A DNA stretch of 64,000 bases, from positions 17,165,565-17,229,564 of the forward strand of contig OZ023266.1 of the NCBI GenBank assembly GCA_964006375.1. The letters run 5' to 3'. The notes below the pieces were generated by a model, which did not search any database, was not told where the DNA came from, and worked only from the letters and a program-made list of their open reading frames with translations. The translations under genes and the position numbers were made by a program. This DNA is from Tillus elongatus. Its lineage: Eukaryota; Arthropoda; Insecta; Coleoptera; Cleridae. How positions within the stretch are numbered: the first letter of the stretch is position 1; each line of letters starts with the position of its first letter. Of this stretch, positions 26,294 to 38,200 are shown one piece after another.

Positions 26294-29200
26294 GCATTTC
26301 TCAATGGCTTGGTACACTGCGCATGTGCGCGATCACATTTTGCGAAGTTTTGTTCTTTTCAAAAAAGAGAGTTGAGTTTTTGAGGTCAACCAGAAAGCAC
26401 GTCCACGAGTTACCCGTGCTCACAGATTAGCTAATAACCCATGTTCACATGAGTTAACATACATTATCCACATCTGCAGTTTTAGTGGGCTTCAATACCA
26501 ATAGCAAGGCTGAAGAAGTTGCCGGCGCGAATATACGAACAAAAGCAACATTCCAACACCGATCTACATGAACGCCAAAAATCGTAAGTGCTTTGATATT
26601 TATATGCGGCTAGAATATCCTGTGAATTACAGAACTTATGGAACGACAGTTGATAATACAATTTTTCAATTGTGTTTAATAACAATCCCTCTCAGAAGGG
26701 TTCGACAAAATTTGCAGGTTGATTGGGTGAAAATGTCTACCGGTGCCACTTAAAATTTTAACTGTCTCCTGATTGTGAAAATTTAACTGTTTTGACTCGT
26801 TGTGAAATAAAGCATGTTTAAACTAACTTTTTCCGAAGACAATCTGCAATTATCATCATAAATTCTGTAAATCTACGTTACCGATTGCTTTTGAACACTG
26901 TCATCATAATGTTGTTACCAAAAAAGGTGTTGGGATATGTAAAAAAATAATTCTGTGATTGTTAAATGGCTTTGTCATGTATCAGAGTGTCCCACCAACT
27001 GCCAAAAACATGCACAAGTAAAATCTCTGGAATTTACAGTATCGATTCAATGAGATCGATAACGAGTCTAAGGTCCCACTACCTAGTTAATGGAGCCACA
27101 ACTTCGCTACGTTTGACAGCTTTGAATGCATGTAAAGTATTTTTGAGCAACGAAGTTCGAACTACTTTAACATCAATAGTGCGAATAATTTTTCGAACTG
27201 AAGATTGGTTCGAATTCAGGTTCGGCCAGAAATTTCGAAGCTTCGCACACCTATACTCATAAATAATATTAAAATCATTTTGATCAAAGTAAAACAAGTT
27301 GAATATACACCAAATAAGGGGAACAACCAATAATAAATTGAATAGTATGAATCTGTGTTAATTAAAATCCAAGGAGATCAGTACTTTGCTGGACAAGATT
27401 ATCTGGATGGACGAGTCAAAATTTACAAGAGGTATCATCAACAGAAGAAATCTGTATGTGAGAAACTGTGCATAAATCGTAAAGTAGATTTCAAACTTCA
27501 ACATACTTGTAATTGTTTTGGTAGTGTATGAAGTTTATGACTGACCACCACACAGCGAGATTGGAATATTGAGGACTGTAGTAAATTTTTAGAAAAATTT
27601 CCATTGAGTGTGTTGCACGGTAGTTGGTACCGAATGGACGAGGCCCCAGTTCATACAAGTGCAAAAGTCTACTAAAAAGGAACCACAACTTGTGTGAACA
27701 CCAGGCCAAAATGGTTCTTAAAGCTGGCCACCCAGAACTCCAGACTTAACTCTGGTCAACTTCTATTTACAGGGGCAGAGTCACAAGAAGTTTAAAAGTA
27801 AGTTAATGACTGGGCAAAAAGGTTAGCCTCCCCACCTTGCTACGACTACTACTACTACTCAATGAATTTGACTGAAAAAGTACGAAAACAGAAATAAAAA
27901 TACTTACTTTCTGGATTTAGCAGTTGAAAGATAGTCATCCAATGTGTTATCTTCAGAATCTGAATAGAGATTAGACGCTGGTCTGCCGATCTTGGAACTA
28001 TAAGTTTGGTAGCGGTTGGGGACATTGATGTAGTCATTAAGCACAGAAGAACTTCTGGTATATGTCTTGTTGTAGTCCCTGGGTTCTTGAAGTGACGATG
28101 CAAAACTAGACCTACGGCTAACTGGCTTATGGTAATCGTAGGACCTACGGTCTAAAGAACCATAATCTGTTGTTGGAGACTTATAACCAACATCTTTATA
28201 CAAATCATTATAGTTCCTGGTAAGACTGGGTCGGCGAGGCCTTTTATTTTCATTGAATCTCGTATAGAAACTTTTCCTTCTGATTCTGTCGATAACAGAC
28301 TCACCTTCATCTCCTGAATATAAGTGGCCATTAGGAGATACTGGCGAGTACAAGTCACGAGTATGGTAATCAGAACATACCGACCAAGAGTCGCTGATGT
28401 TATCATCACAGGGTGACAGGAATACAGAGCTGTCATCTGTAGTTGTAAGAGAGTTGCGGTTTTCTGGTGGGATGAACTCTTTGGTATTTTCTCCACTAGT
28501 ACTTGGAGTAGGCTCTACTATTACTCTAGGGTCTATTCTATTTCGCACTGGTGCTTTTGTTAAATCTAGTTTCAGGTTCTGCCTATCTGGCTTATTTCTT
28601 GGATCCACTAAACTATGGCCTGAACCTACAAGACTGTTATTTTCTATGCTACTTTTGTCGCTAAGCTGTGGCACACTGGCACTATTCTTGTTTGGTTGTT
28701 TATAGAATTTAGGTGGTTCATGTGATATACTATCTAAATTTAAACTTCTTCTGAATGCATTTACAGGTAGTTTCGAAACTTTGACTTTCGATTCCTTGTC
28801 ATTCACAACAGTATCACTTTTAGCACCATTATATTGCTGAAAATGCTTCATTTTATCGAACAGAAGAGAACGAGGCCTTTCTGGTTTATCGGTGCTTACT
28901 TTTCTGGCATTAACTTGGCTGCTTGGACAATCATTGTGTAAACTTCTTTTATCAAAATTATCAGTATTCTGTTTCTGTTCTTTTACATTGACACTATTAT
29001 CAGCATTATTATTATTATTATTACTATTATTCACAATCACAGACTCCTTTGATTTTTTATCACTAGCTTTTTTAAGTTTTGATTTTGATTCTTCACCATT
29101 TCCACACTCTTTCACCTTCTTCTTCTTTACAACTTTATCGTTTTTCTTATCATCACGTTGTTCTTCATATTTTTTGAACAACCCAAGAATTTTAGTTACC

Positions 29201-32200
29201 GATTTCCGGGAAGCTTGCAAAGGTTTATTACCAGAAAAGTTAGACAGGTCTTCAACAGAAACTGCTCTTTTAATTAGTCCAGATTCAGTACATGGTTCGA
29301 TGTTTCTAGGTAAGCTTTGTTCTCTTAGTTTTCTAATTGCACCTTCTACACCAGATTTCTTTTCCTTCAGAGCCTTAACTTCTTCAGGGTCTTTTGAAGC
29401 TGAATTCGCTGCCCGAAACTTCTCAAGTTTCTTTTCAATGGTCTGTAGAAGTTTATTTTTGTGGCCTTTTTCTTCTTCGTTTGTGTTTTTGTTGCTATCG
29501 TTTTTCTCTTCCTTTGCTTTTTCTCTTTCTTTGGAACCTTGACGGACAAACCCTTTCCTCAACCTACTGATCTTGGATTCCTTTTCAGGTGAGATCTTTA
29601 CTACCTTCTCTTGTGTTGCCTTTTCTGGGGCTACTTTATTTGTTGGTTGTTTCTCAGGTATTAGTTTTTCCAATACAGGTTTTTCTAGTGGTACTTTATT
29701 GACAACTGATCTTTCTGGTGATACTTTATCTACAACTTGTTTCCCAGATGTCACCTTTTCTGGAATTATTTTTTCTGGTGTTATTTTTTCTTGCTTGGCT
29801 TTTTCAGGTAGTTTCTTTTCTATTTGTTCTAGATTTTCAGCAGGATAGCTTTTTGGTCTAGCAATTTTTGATACTTTTTCTTTTTTCAAAACTGGCTGAT
29901 TATTCGTGTTTGAATTTGTGTTAATGTTATTAGAATTTGCAGTAGGTTTGGGTACATTTACATAATCTGGCATGACTTTAGTGTTCTCTTGAACCTTCTT
30001 ACCACCACCTGGTACGTTAACATAATCATGGACCATGTTATTAACGTTTGATTCTAAGTTTTTAATATTATTTGACACATTATCCAAGAGAGCATTTGTT
30101 TCTTTCACAATATCCTCTTTCTTCTCCAAGAAAGATTTTGGCATTCTATTGTTTGCAAGGTGAGTTTGCTCAATGTTATTTGAAGCTTTTATCTCACTAG
30201 CTGTTTCAAATTTCGGTTCCATACTCTTTTCTCTAGACTTAGATCTCTCCCTTCTAATATTCAGTCTACTCTTCCTTTTATCACGAATTTCTTTAAGTAC
30301 TTTTTGGGTCTCCATTTCCCTTTCCTTCTTTTCCTTAAGAAAAACATTCTCTCCCTTTGGCGGATCGAAGAAATCTGGTCTTAAAAATCTAGAAATTCTC
30401 CTAGAAGAAGAGGACGGCTTTTGCAATTCAGTCTTATTAGTATCAGGAGAGTTTGGTGTTGAAGAATGAGGAATTTCGTAAGATTTACTTGGTGTCAAAT
30501 AACGGCTAGCATTAGAATTATCAGAATATCTACTATAAGAAGAAGGCCGAGCCAGAGACGAATAATTGTCAAATGAGTACATCTTTGAGCTCAGGTCGCT
30601 CAAACTATCTGTGTCTTTTACATAAGAATCATTTTGAGATAAGCTTTCAGATACACTTGAATCTGGACTTTGTACATCACTTCTCGTTTCATTTAATCTT
30701 GTGGTGACGCGAGGTTCTCGGAGTGATACAGAATGAGTCACCCTGGGTTTACGATAACTAGGCTCATATTCAATGCTTGCTGACCTTACTGAGAAATCAC
30801 TGTAAGGCCTCCGTTCTCTACGTTTTAGTCTTGTTTGAGACGTAACAGGCAAGAAAGATTTGTAGCCTTTATTTTCTGTTACTTGTTCGTCTTCAGGTAT
30901 AGCATTTTCCTGTTCGCTAATGGATCTTCTTTCGCTGTAACCTTGATAAAGGTTCCCCTTGTCACTTGAGAAACGTCTCGGTAAAGTTGAGGACAGTCTG
31001 TCCGCTGATTTTCTCATGAATTTCGATTCTTCAGGACTATTGTATGGGTTATCAGAAGAGTTACGAGAAGACAGAGTGCGATGAAGCTTTCTAGCTTCCG
31101 AAGGTGCCAATTGAGCAAGCAGCTGTTTCTGGATTCTCTTGGACAAACCTGGCGTGAGATAAGATAGCGCCAGTGCATCTTCATCGCTAAGTTTCAATTT
31201 TTTTAAATCAAGATCTGCTAAATTAAGGTTTTCTTCTTGCTGCTTATCTGTAATAAAAATGTTTTTGTTAAGTTACTAGTCTCTGGGCCCCATGCCGGAA
31301 TATTATTGTGCAGAAAAACATTTAAAAAAAGTGCAAAGAAAAACCAGTTACCTACCTTATTAGGTTAGTGTTTTTTGGCACAAAACATCTGCTGCTGCTT
31401 GAATAAAACACAAAAAACAACAAAAATTAGTCAAACAGAAAAAAAAAACATAATACTACTGCATAGCCCATGCATGGTATATTAATTGTGTTACTGGAAT
31501 TTTGAGCTTATCAGCTTTCAAAATATATATATATATATACACATATATATCTGCTGTGTTAACTCAAATGGGTAATAGTGAGTAAAGTAACATTAACTCT
31601 TGGTTCTTACTTTTTTATACTTATGTTGAAAAATATTACTGCCAACCTTCTAGAAAAAAATTAAACTCATTACACTCTAATTGAATGATTAAACTTCAAA
31701 GAAATTGCCAAAATGTTCAAACCAAAACGATTAAGAAAAGAAGCTTGTTATGTGAAAAAAAAGTATTAGTAAATCAAACAGACTGCGTCCAAATATCTAC
31801 ATATCTTGGTGGGCAACTAACCAAGAAATATCTAATATTATTTGTCTGGTGCTACAAGAGATACAACAATAAGGGACCATTGGTAATAAAACATTGAGAA
31901 ACAAAGTATATTTCTTATCTTGCTAAAAACTAATTTTTCACAAACAAAAAGCTTATATTGCAATTTTCTTCTAAAATTATTAAAACAAGAGCCCAATTTT
32001 TACACCAAATCATGCACATTAAGGCAGAAACAAATTAATTTTTTACTGATGCATTATCTGACAAAAAGGACACTTTTAGTGATTTATTGACTTTTTTTTT
32101 TGTCGTTTTGTCAACAATGAACTGTGGTATTTATCGATTTCACTATACAGTAAGAGCCAAAATGATTTGTTCATATTTAATAAGTGATTAAGTGATAACA

Positions 32201-35200
32201 CATTGATTACTTAACATTAAAAAAAACATAATACCTAATACCCAATGTAAACAGCTTATAAAAATTGATTAAAATGAATAATAAACGAATCAACACATAT
32301 TTTTAAACTACAAAGATGGGAGTTTTTTAGGATTCAAATATAGTGTTCTCTTCTTTTAATACCAGGAAAGCCTCTGAACTTGACGAGATCCCAGCAATTG
32401 TTCTCAAAAAATGCGCACCAGAACTTGCTCCTGTCCTGACTCGTCTGTTTCAGACATCTTACAATAGAGGCATATTCCCTAGTAACTGGAAAACTGCTCG
32501 AGTACAACCCGTCCCCAAGAAAGGATCCAAAGCGCTTCCTAGCAACTACAGGCCAATTTCTCTCCTTTCAGTCGTCTCTAAAGTGATGGAAAAGTATATA
32601 AACACCGTCAAGCATTTAACAACAGAAGAAACCGCTCTGTCTGCATTTTTTCTGAGGCAAAAAACTCATTTAATAACCACATCAAAAACAAAGTCCTCTT
32701 AAGCTCCAATGGCAGCAAACCCTTCTGGACTCTTGCTAAATCTATTGGGAATAATTTCTGCAAGAGCACGTTCCCACCTCTTGTTTCAGGGGATGAAATT
32801 GTTTCTACCGCCCTGGACAAGGCTGAACTTTTTGCCTCGTTGTTCGCCGGCAATCCCACTCTCAACCCACCTCCAAATGGTCAACCACCAACAGTCCCCA
32901 ATGTCGCACAAAAAAAAGACGGATATCATTTTCAAAACTAAAAAGGTACGAAAGATGCTCTCTTCTCTTATTACCAGAAAAGCGCCTGCTCTTGACCAGA
33001 TCCCAGCAATTGTTCTCAAAAAAAGCGCACCAGAAGTTGCTCCTGTCCTGACTCGTCTTTTTCAGACATCTTACAATAGAGGCAAATTCCCTAGTAACTG
33101 GAAAACCGCTGGAGTACAACCCGTCCCCAAGAAAGGTTCTAAAGCGCTTCCTAGCAACTACAGGCCTATTTCTCCCCTTTCAGTCTTCTCTAAAGTGATG
33201 GACGACAGGCAGTATGGATTCCGTTAGCGCAGATCAACTGCCGACCTCCTTTCCTTTGTCACCCATTCTTGGAACAAGACTATGGAGCTACACGGTGAAT
33301 CGCATATTGTCGTTCTAGACATATCCAAAGCATTCGACCAGGTCTGGCACGCAGCGCTGCTTAATAAACTTCCGGCCTATGGCCTACCACCAAAACTGTG
33401 TACCTGGACAGAAAATTTTCTCCCCAACCGGAACATTTCTATTGTCGTGGATGGCCATTCCTCTAAACTGTATCCAATTAGTGCAGGAGTCCCTCAAGGT
33501 TCAGCTTTAGCACCTACTTTGTTTCTTCTCCACATCAATAACCTCCTCTCTAGCACATCCAACCCAGTTCACAGTTACGTGAATGACAGCACCTTCCACT
33601 CAAATATACAATATTCTGAGCCTGTCTCTTTACCCCAATTAGATGAGGATCGCAGACTCATGGAGGGTTCTGTCTCTGTGGATCTCCAAAAAATATTAGA
33701 CTGGGGAAGTAGAAATCTTGTACAATTCAACTCCACCAAATCTCAGTCTTGCTTTCTATCTCATAAGAGATACACCAGCCATAGACCTATCACAATGAAC
33801 AATCAAGTTATTTAAAGTAATGAGTCCTTTTAACTTGTTGGCATTTCTGTGGATCGGAATCTCAATTGCCACCAACATGTCACATCAATTGCAGAAGCGG
33901 CTGCTAAGAAATTAGGATTCCTTTGCCGGGCTCGCAAATACTTTTCACCAGCTGATCTCTATACCTTATATACTTCACAAATAAGGGCAAACCTCGAACA
34001 CTGCTCCCACATCTGGGGTGCCGCTGCCGCTTCTACACTCGCTATCATGGACTCCATTCAGAAGAGAGTTATATGTCTCACCGGTGACCCTACCCTTACC
34101 CAAAGGCTGCCATCCTTTGCCCACCGACGTGCCTTTGGTGACCTCTCTCTCTCTCATTTATAGATATCTGCACGGGCACTGCTCAGAGGAGCTTTGCTGG
34201 CTACGGATGCGCACCATTTTTTAAAATGAGTCTATTTCGAAAGGATTCTCTTAAAATGTCCACGCTCATTTGCACTGCATGACTTGTTGCCCCGTCTTGC
34301 TGAAACCAGTAATATCTTATTTCTTCATTCAATTTCAGGTAAAAAGAACCTCTGAAGACAGCGCACAGCGGTAACGGTTAGGTTTGATTGTGAGTGGGCC
34401 ATACCGGTCCCTCCACCGCGACCATAAGGTCTATTGTGGCTCACGCCTAATAGTCTATATTTCGCCCAACAAAGCCAGCCTCCTGTAGAGGTTGATAATC
34501 TTCGTGGGCGAAAGTTGATCCAGATCCTCCGGAGCAAGCTTTATCTTGCCAAAGAGCAGATGTCTAGTCCTGTCCGCCGCCGTACAGGAACACAGTACGT
34601 GCTCTGCTGTCTCGCCACTCTCCATACACAGCCGGCACTTGGTCTCCAGACCGACTTCAATATGGTGCATGTTGTACATTTTTAACACAAAATAAAAATG
34701 ACACATCATTTTAGCTCTCACTGTTTTATGATGCTATGGTACTGCAATACCTACACAAATGCCAAAGCAGTTTCTTAAAAGATTTCCTGAAAATTGGAAC
34801 ATGTAAACTTTTACACTTTACTGAATATCGTTTAGCTCAAGTATCATAAAATTTCTATAACAGTATCGTAAAATGGGTGTATTAAACGGATTATTTCTGT
34901 CACAAAACTAGCTTGAGATAATTTGTTGCAAAGACTCACACAAACACAGCTAAAAATACAATACTGTACGCCAGTAAGCCCTCATCTAATTCACACACTA
35001 CAAAAAAACTACCCAAATATAAAAAATCTTATCCTAATATTTACTAGCTTTACTGTTCTCGTGTTATACATAATATTTGAAAACTGAGTGGTATACCCAT
35101 CTCGAGTCTGATGATTTTAAGTTTCATTGCTGGTGTTGCTCGGCATGCTAAATGGCTTACAGACTCTTCTGATGTGTTTGAACTCACTGGATGTTTCTTC

Positions 35201-38200
35201 AACCATAGTTGGCCTTGTACTAGCTGAATTGAAACTGAAGTCCAGATATTGAAGAAGCTAACAGCTATGGTTGTAAAATATCTAGTGACCCAACTATAAC
35301 AGCCTGAAAACCATTTTATCTCGAGTCTACTAAATTTGCCTATAGGATCAATAGTGCGTTTTATATTTCTTAAACACTTTAGCGACAGCTAGTGATGAAG
35401 ACAACTTCGTTGACGAAATACGTATCTAGGGCATAACTCTCTGTTAATTTTTTGTGGTTTTTGTGGTGATTTTACCTTTTGTTTCAAAATGTTTAAATAA
35501 ATTTTTAGATCTGGCACATTCCCTACGATTTGGAAACTGTCACGATTTTTTCCTGTCTTCAAGGCAGGGGATAGCGATCCATCAAACTAGTAGCCAATAG
35601 CCTTAATGTGTGTCGAAACCTGTCCTTTTCAGCGAATATTGTTTCACATCAAGAATACTCCCATTTCTTAGCATTATTCCATACCAGGGAGACTGACTTT
35701 AGTTCACAGTACACAATTTATTCCATCCACTCTCGACTGCTCTTTGCAGGTTGATGTGTATACCGATCTATCTAAGGCCTTCGATTGTCTAAATCATTAT
35801 GTTCTAATTGGGCTGTTCACGTTTTACCAGTGTTTATTATTGAACTTAAAATATCAGGTAGCTGACTAGTGCAGGTAGTCGTCTCCAGCAAAGGTCAAGG
35901 TGGCATTTCAAACGGGATCTCTCGAGGCTTGAGGGAGCTCTAGTGGTGCTCAAGGAGGATACAACTCCACCTGCCCGGTGGCCCATGGGGAGGGTCACCA
36001 TGGTGCATACAGAACGTGACGGTGTGGTGCGAGTAGTATCGGTGAAAACTCGTAGTGGTGAAACTAAATGAGCTGTTTCCCGTATTTGCTTATTGCCTAC
36101 AAGTGATATCTCACATGGCAATGTTCATGTTGAATACGCCACAATTAATTAACACACTGTTTTTGCTTGTTTGTATTGATTTATCATGAAATGTGTTTCC
36201 TTTTAATTTTAGTTTTTTTTCCAATTTTTGTTTTATTGATATGTAAATCAAAATATGTGTAGTGTTTAATAACTCTTAGATTTAAGCCGTATTGGTTTAT
36301 ATTGTATTAGCCACCATGCGATTCGAACTGCAGAATTATACTGTTTATTGTTTAGTTTAGCTTGTTGAAACTATGTTGTTTCAAGGGCGGCAGTATGTTT
36401 ATTATTGAACTGAAAGTATCAGGTAGCCAACCAGTGCAGGTAGTCGTCCCTTTTTAAAGAATGTAGCTTTCAGTCCGCTAGGCACTGGACATTGTCAACT
36501 GCGATCCCGAAGATACAACATCTCTGCCAAGGTTCAGTCGCTGGTGTGCAAGCTTGTAACAATAAAATGTAAATATACTTATCATTCTACATATTGCGTG
36601 TTTATAACTGTATTATAATCTTAACACATTGCGTGTTTATCAAAAAGTGTATCCCAAGGTGATTAACCTCGTTTCTAATGAAACAGAATCATCATCTATG
36701 CAACAACCGGAATGGAACAAAGCAATGTGTTGAGTTCGGGAGCTTCAAATCTAACACAACCTTGGGGGTGCCGCTGGGTTCCACATTCGATTCACTACTG
36801 TTCAATATATTTATCGACTCTATTAAATATATTTTACATGTTCCTTTTTTAGCAAATTTAAAAAAATTTGCTAATAGAGAGGTGTGAATGGTGAGACTCT
36901 GCAAAATTTTTTTCAAATGAGCGCGAATTTGGGCCACTAGAACCTGAAACGAAGGTCCGTTTAAATTTTTATATGAGTCAAGTTCGAAGCTCACCATTGG
37001 GATGTCTGAAACGGTGAGAGATACGAAGTCGGTTAGATCGAAGCAATGTTGCCTATTTCTGCCCTCTATAAACTGATGAATAAAAATTTGAGCTAGCCAC
37101 TTAAGTTCCTAAGTTATTTTGAAAAAACAATTGTTTGGTTTTTATTCCTTCTGCCATAACTTTTTCACTCAATTTCTACTCGATCACACACTCAATTTCT
37201 ACTCAATCACACTCATTTTCCCTTTATCGCGACATTTGAAGTGACGTTGCTATAAAATTCTTTTTAGCATTAAGAGAATGATTTTAAATTGGAAACTTTT
37301 TACCTTTGTTTAATATTAATTAAAAATTGCGTATGTGATTGCTTTACCAATCACTAATTTGATAATAAAAGCTGCCCATGTATGTATAGAATTCATCATT
37401 TTTTTTTTGGAAATCTATATTGTTATTACGTAAAATTTTCTCGCAAATTTAGCCACTGTTCATGCTCGTTGTTCTGTCACTTTTAAATTCAAATGTCGCG
37501 CGCTACACTGACATAGAGTAAGTGTTACTAATGGTTTCCGCCAGAAGACCAGAGAGGGGGAAGAAGAATGAGAGAAGGGAGAGAAGCTTGCATCCCTCTG
37601 CCACTTGTTTTTGAGTCCTTGAAGAGGCAAGAGGTCTCGAGAAAGCGAATTGTTTTCAACCCCTTGAAGAGACACGAGGTCTCTAAATATCCATTTTGTT
37701 TGTAAGTCCTTTGGGAGACACGAGGTTCCTAGAGGTGTTGTGTGTGAATACAGAAAAACGAAGCTTATGTTCCTGCATTATTGGAGAATAAAGGTAGGTA
37801 ACTTTGCTTATTGTCAGTGCCCTATTTGTTCTGTTTTTTTTTGTTATTCATTATAAAATAAATACACGTGGTATTTACATTTGGCCCATCGACCGGATTT
37901 TTATAGTTGTTTTGTTTTGTTATTAGTTGATACAGTCCATTTTTTGAAGTAATTTTACTTGTTTCCTTTAGTCTAGTAAATTTGTAATTGTTTATTGCCG
38001 TGTTGAGTCATTTAATTTCAAGGTGACGTTATTGCTTGTATATAACTAGGTACATACTCGAATTGCATATTGTTGAAATCACGTTTGCATATTGTTTAAA
38101 TCGCGTTTAGGAATTTTTTTGCGTTGAACAATGGAGTTGATTCAGCTAAAAAATAAGCGCGAAAGCATTTATAGACGAGTAGAAGCCATATTGCACGTGG

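Noticed and set aside
28892..29542. 216-residue plus-strand frame rich in Phe, Leu and Ser
   Set aside because: It is the antisense shadow of the Lys/Glu-rich part of the scaffold gene's big exon and has no features of its own.
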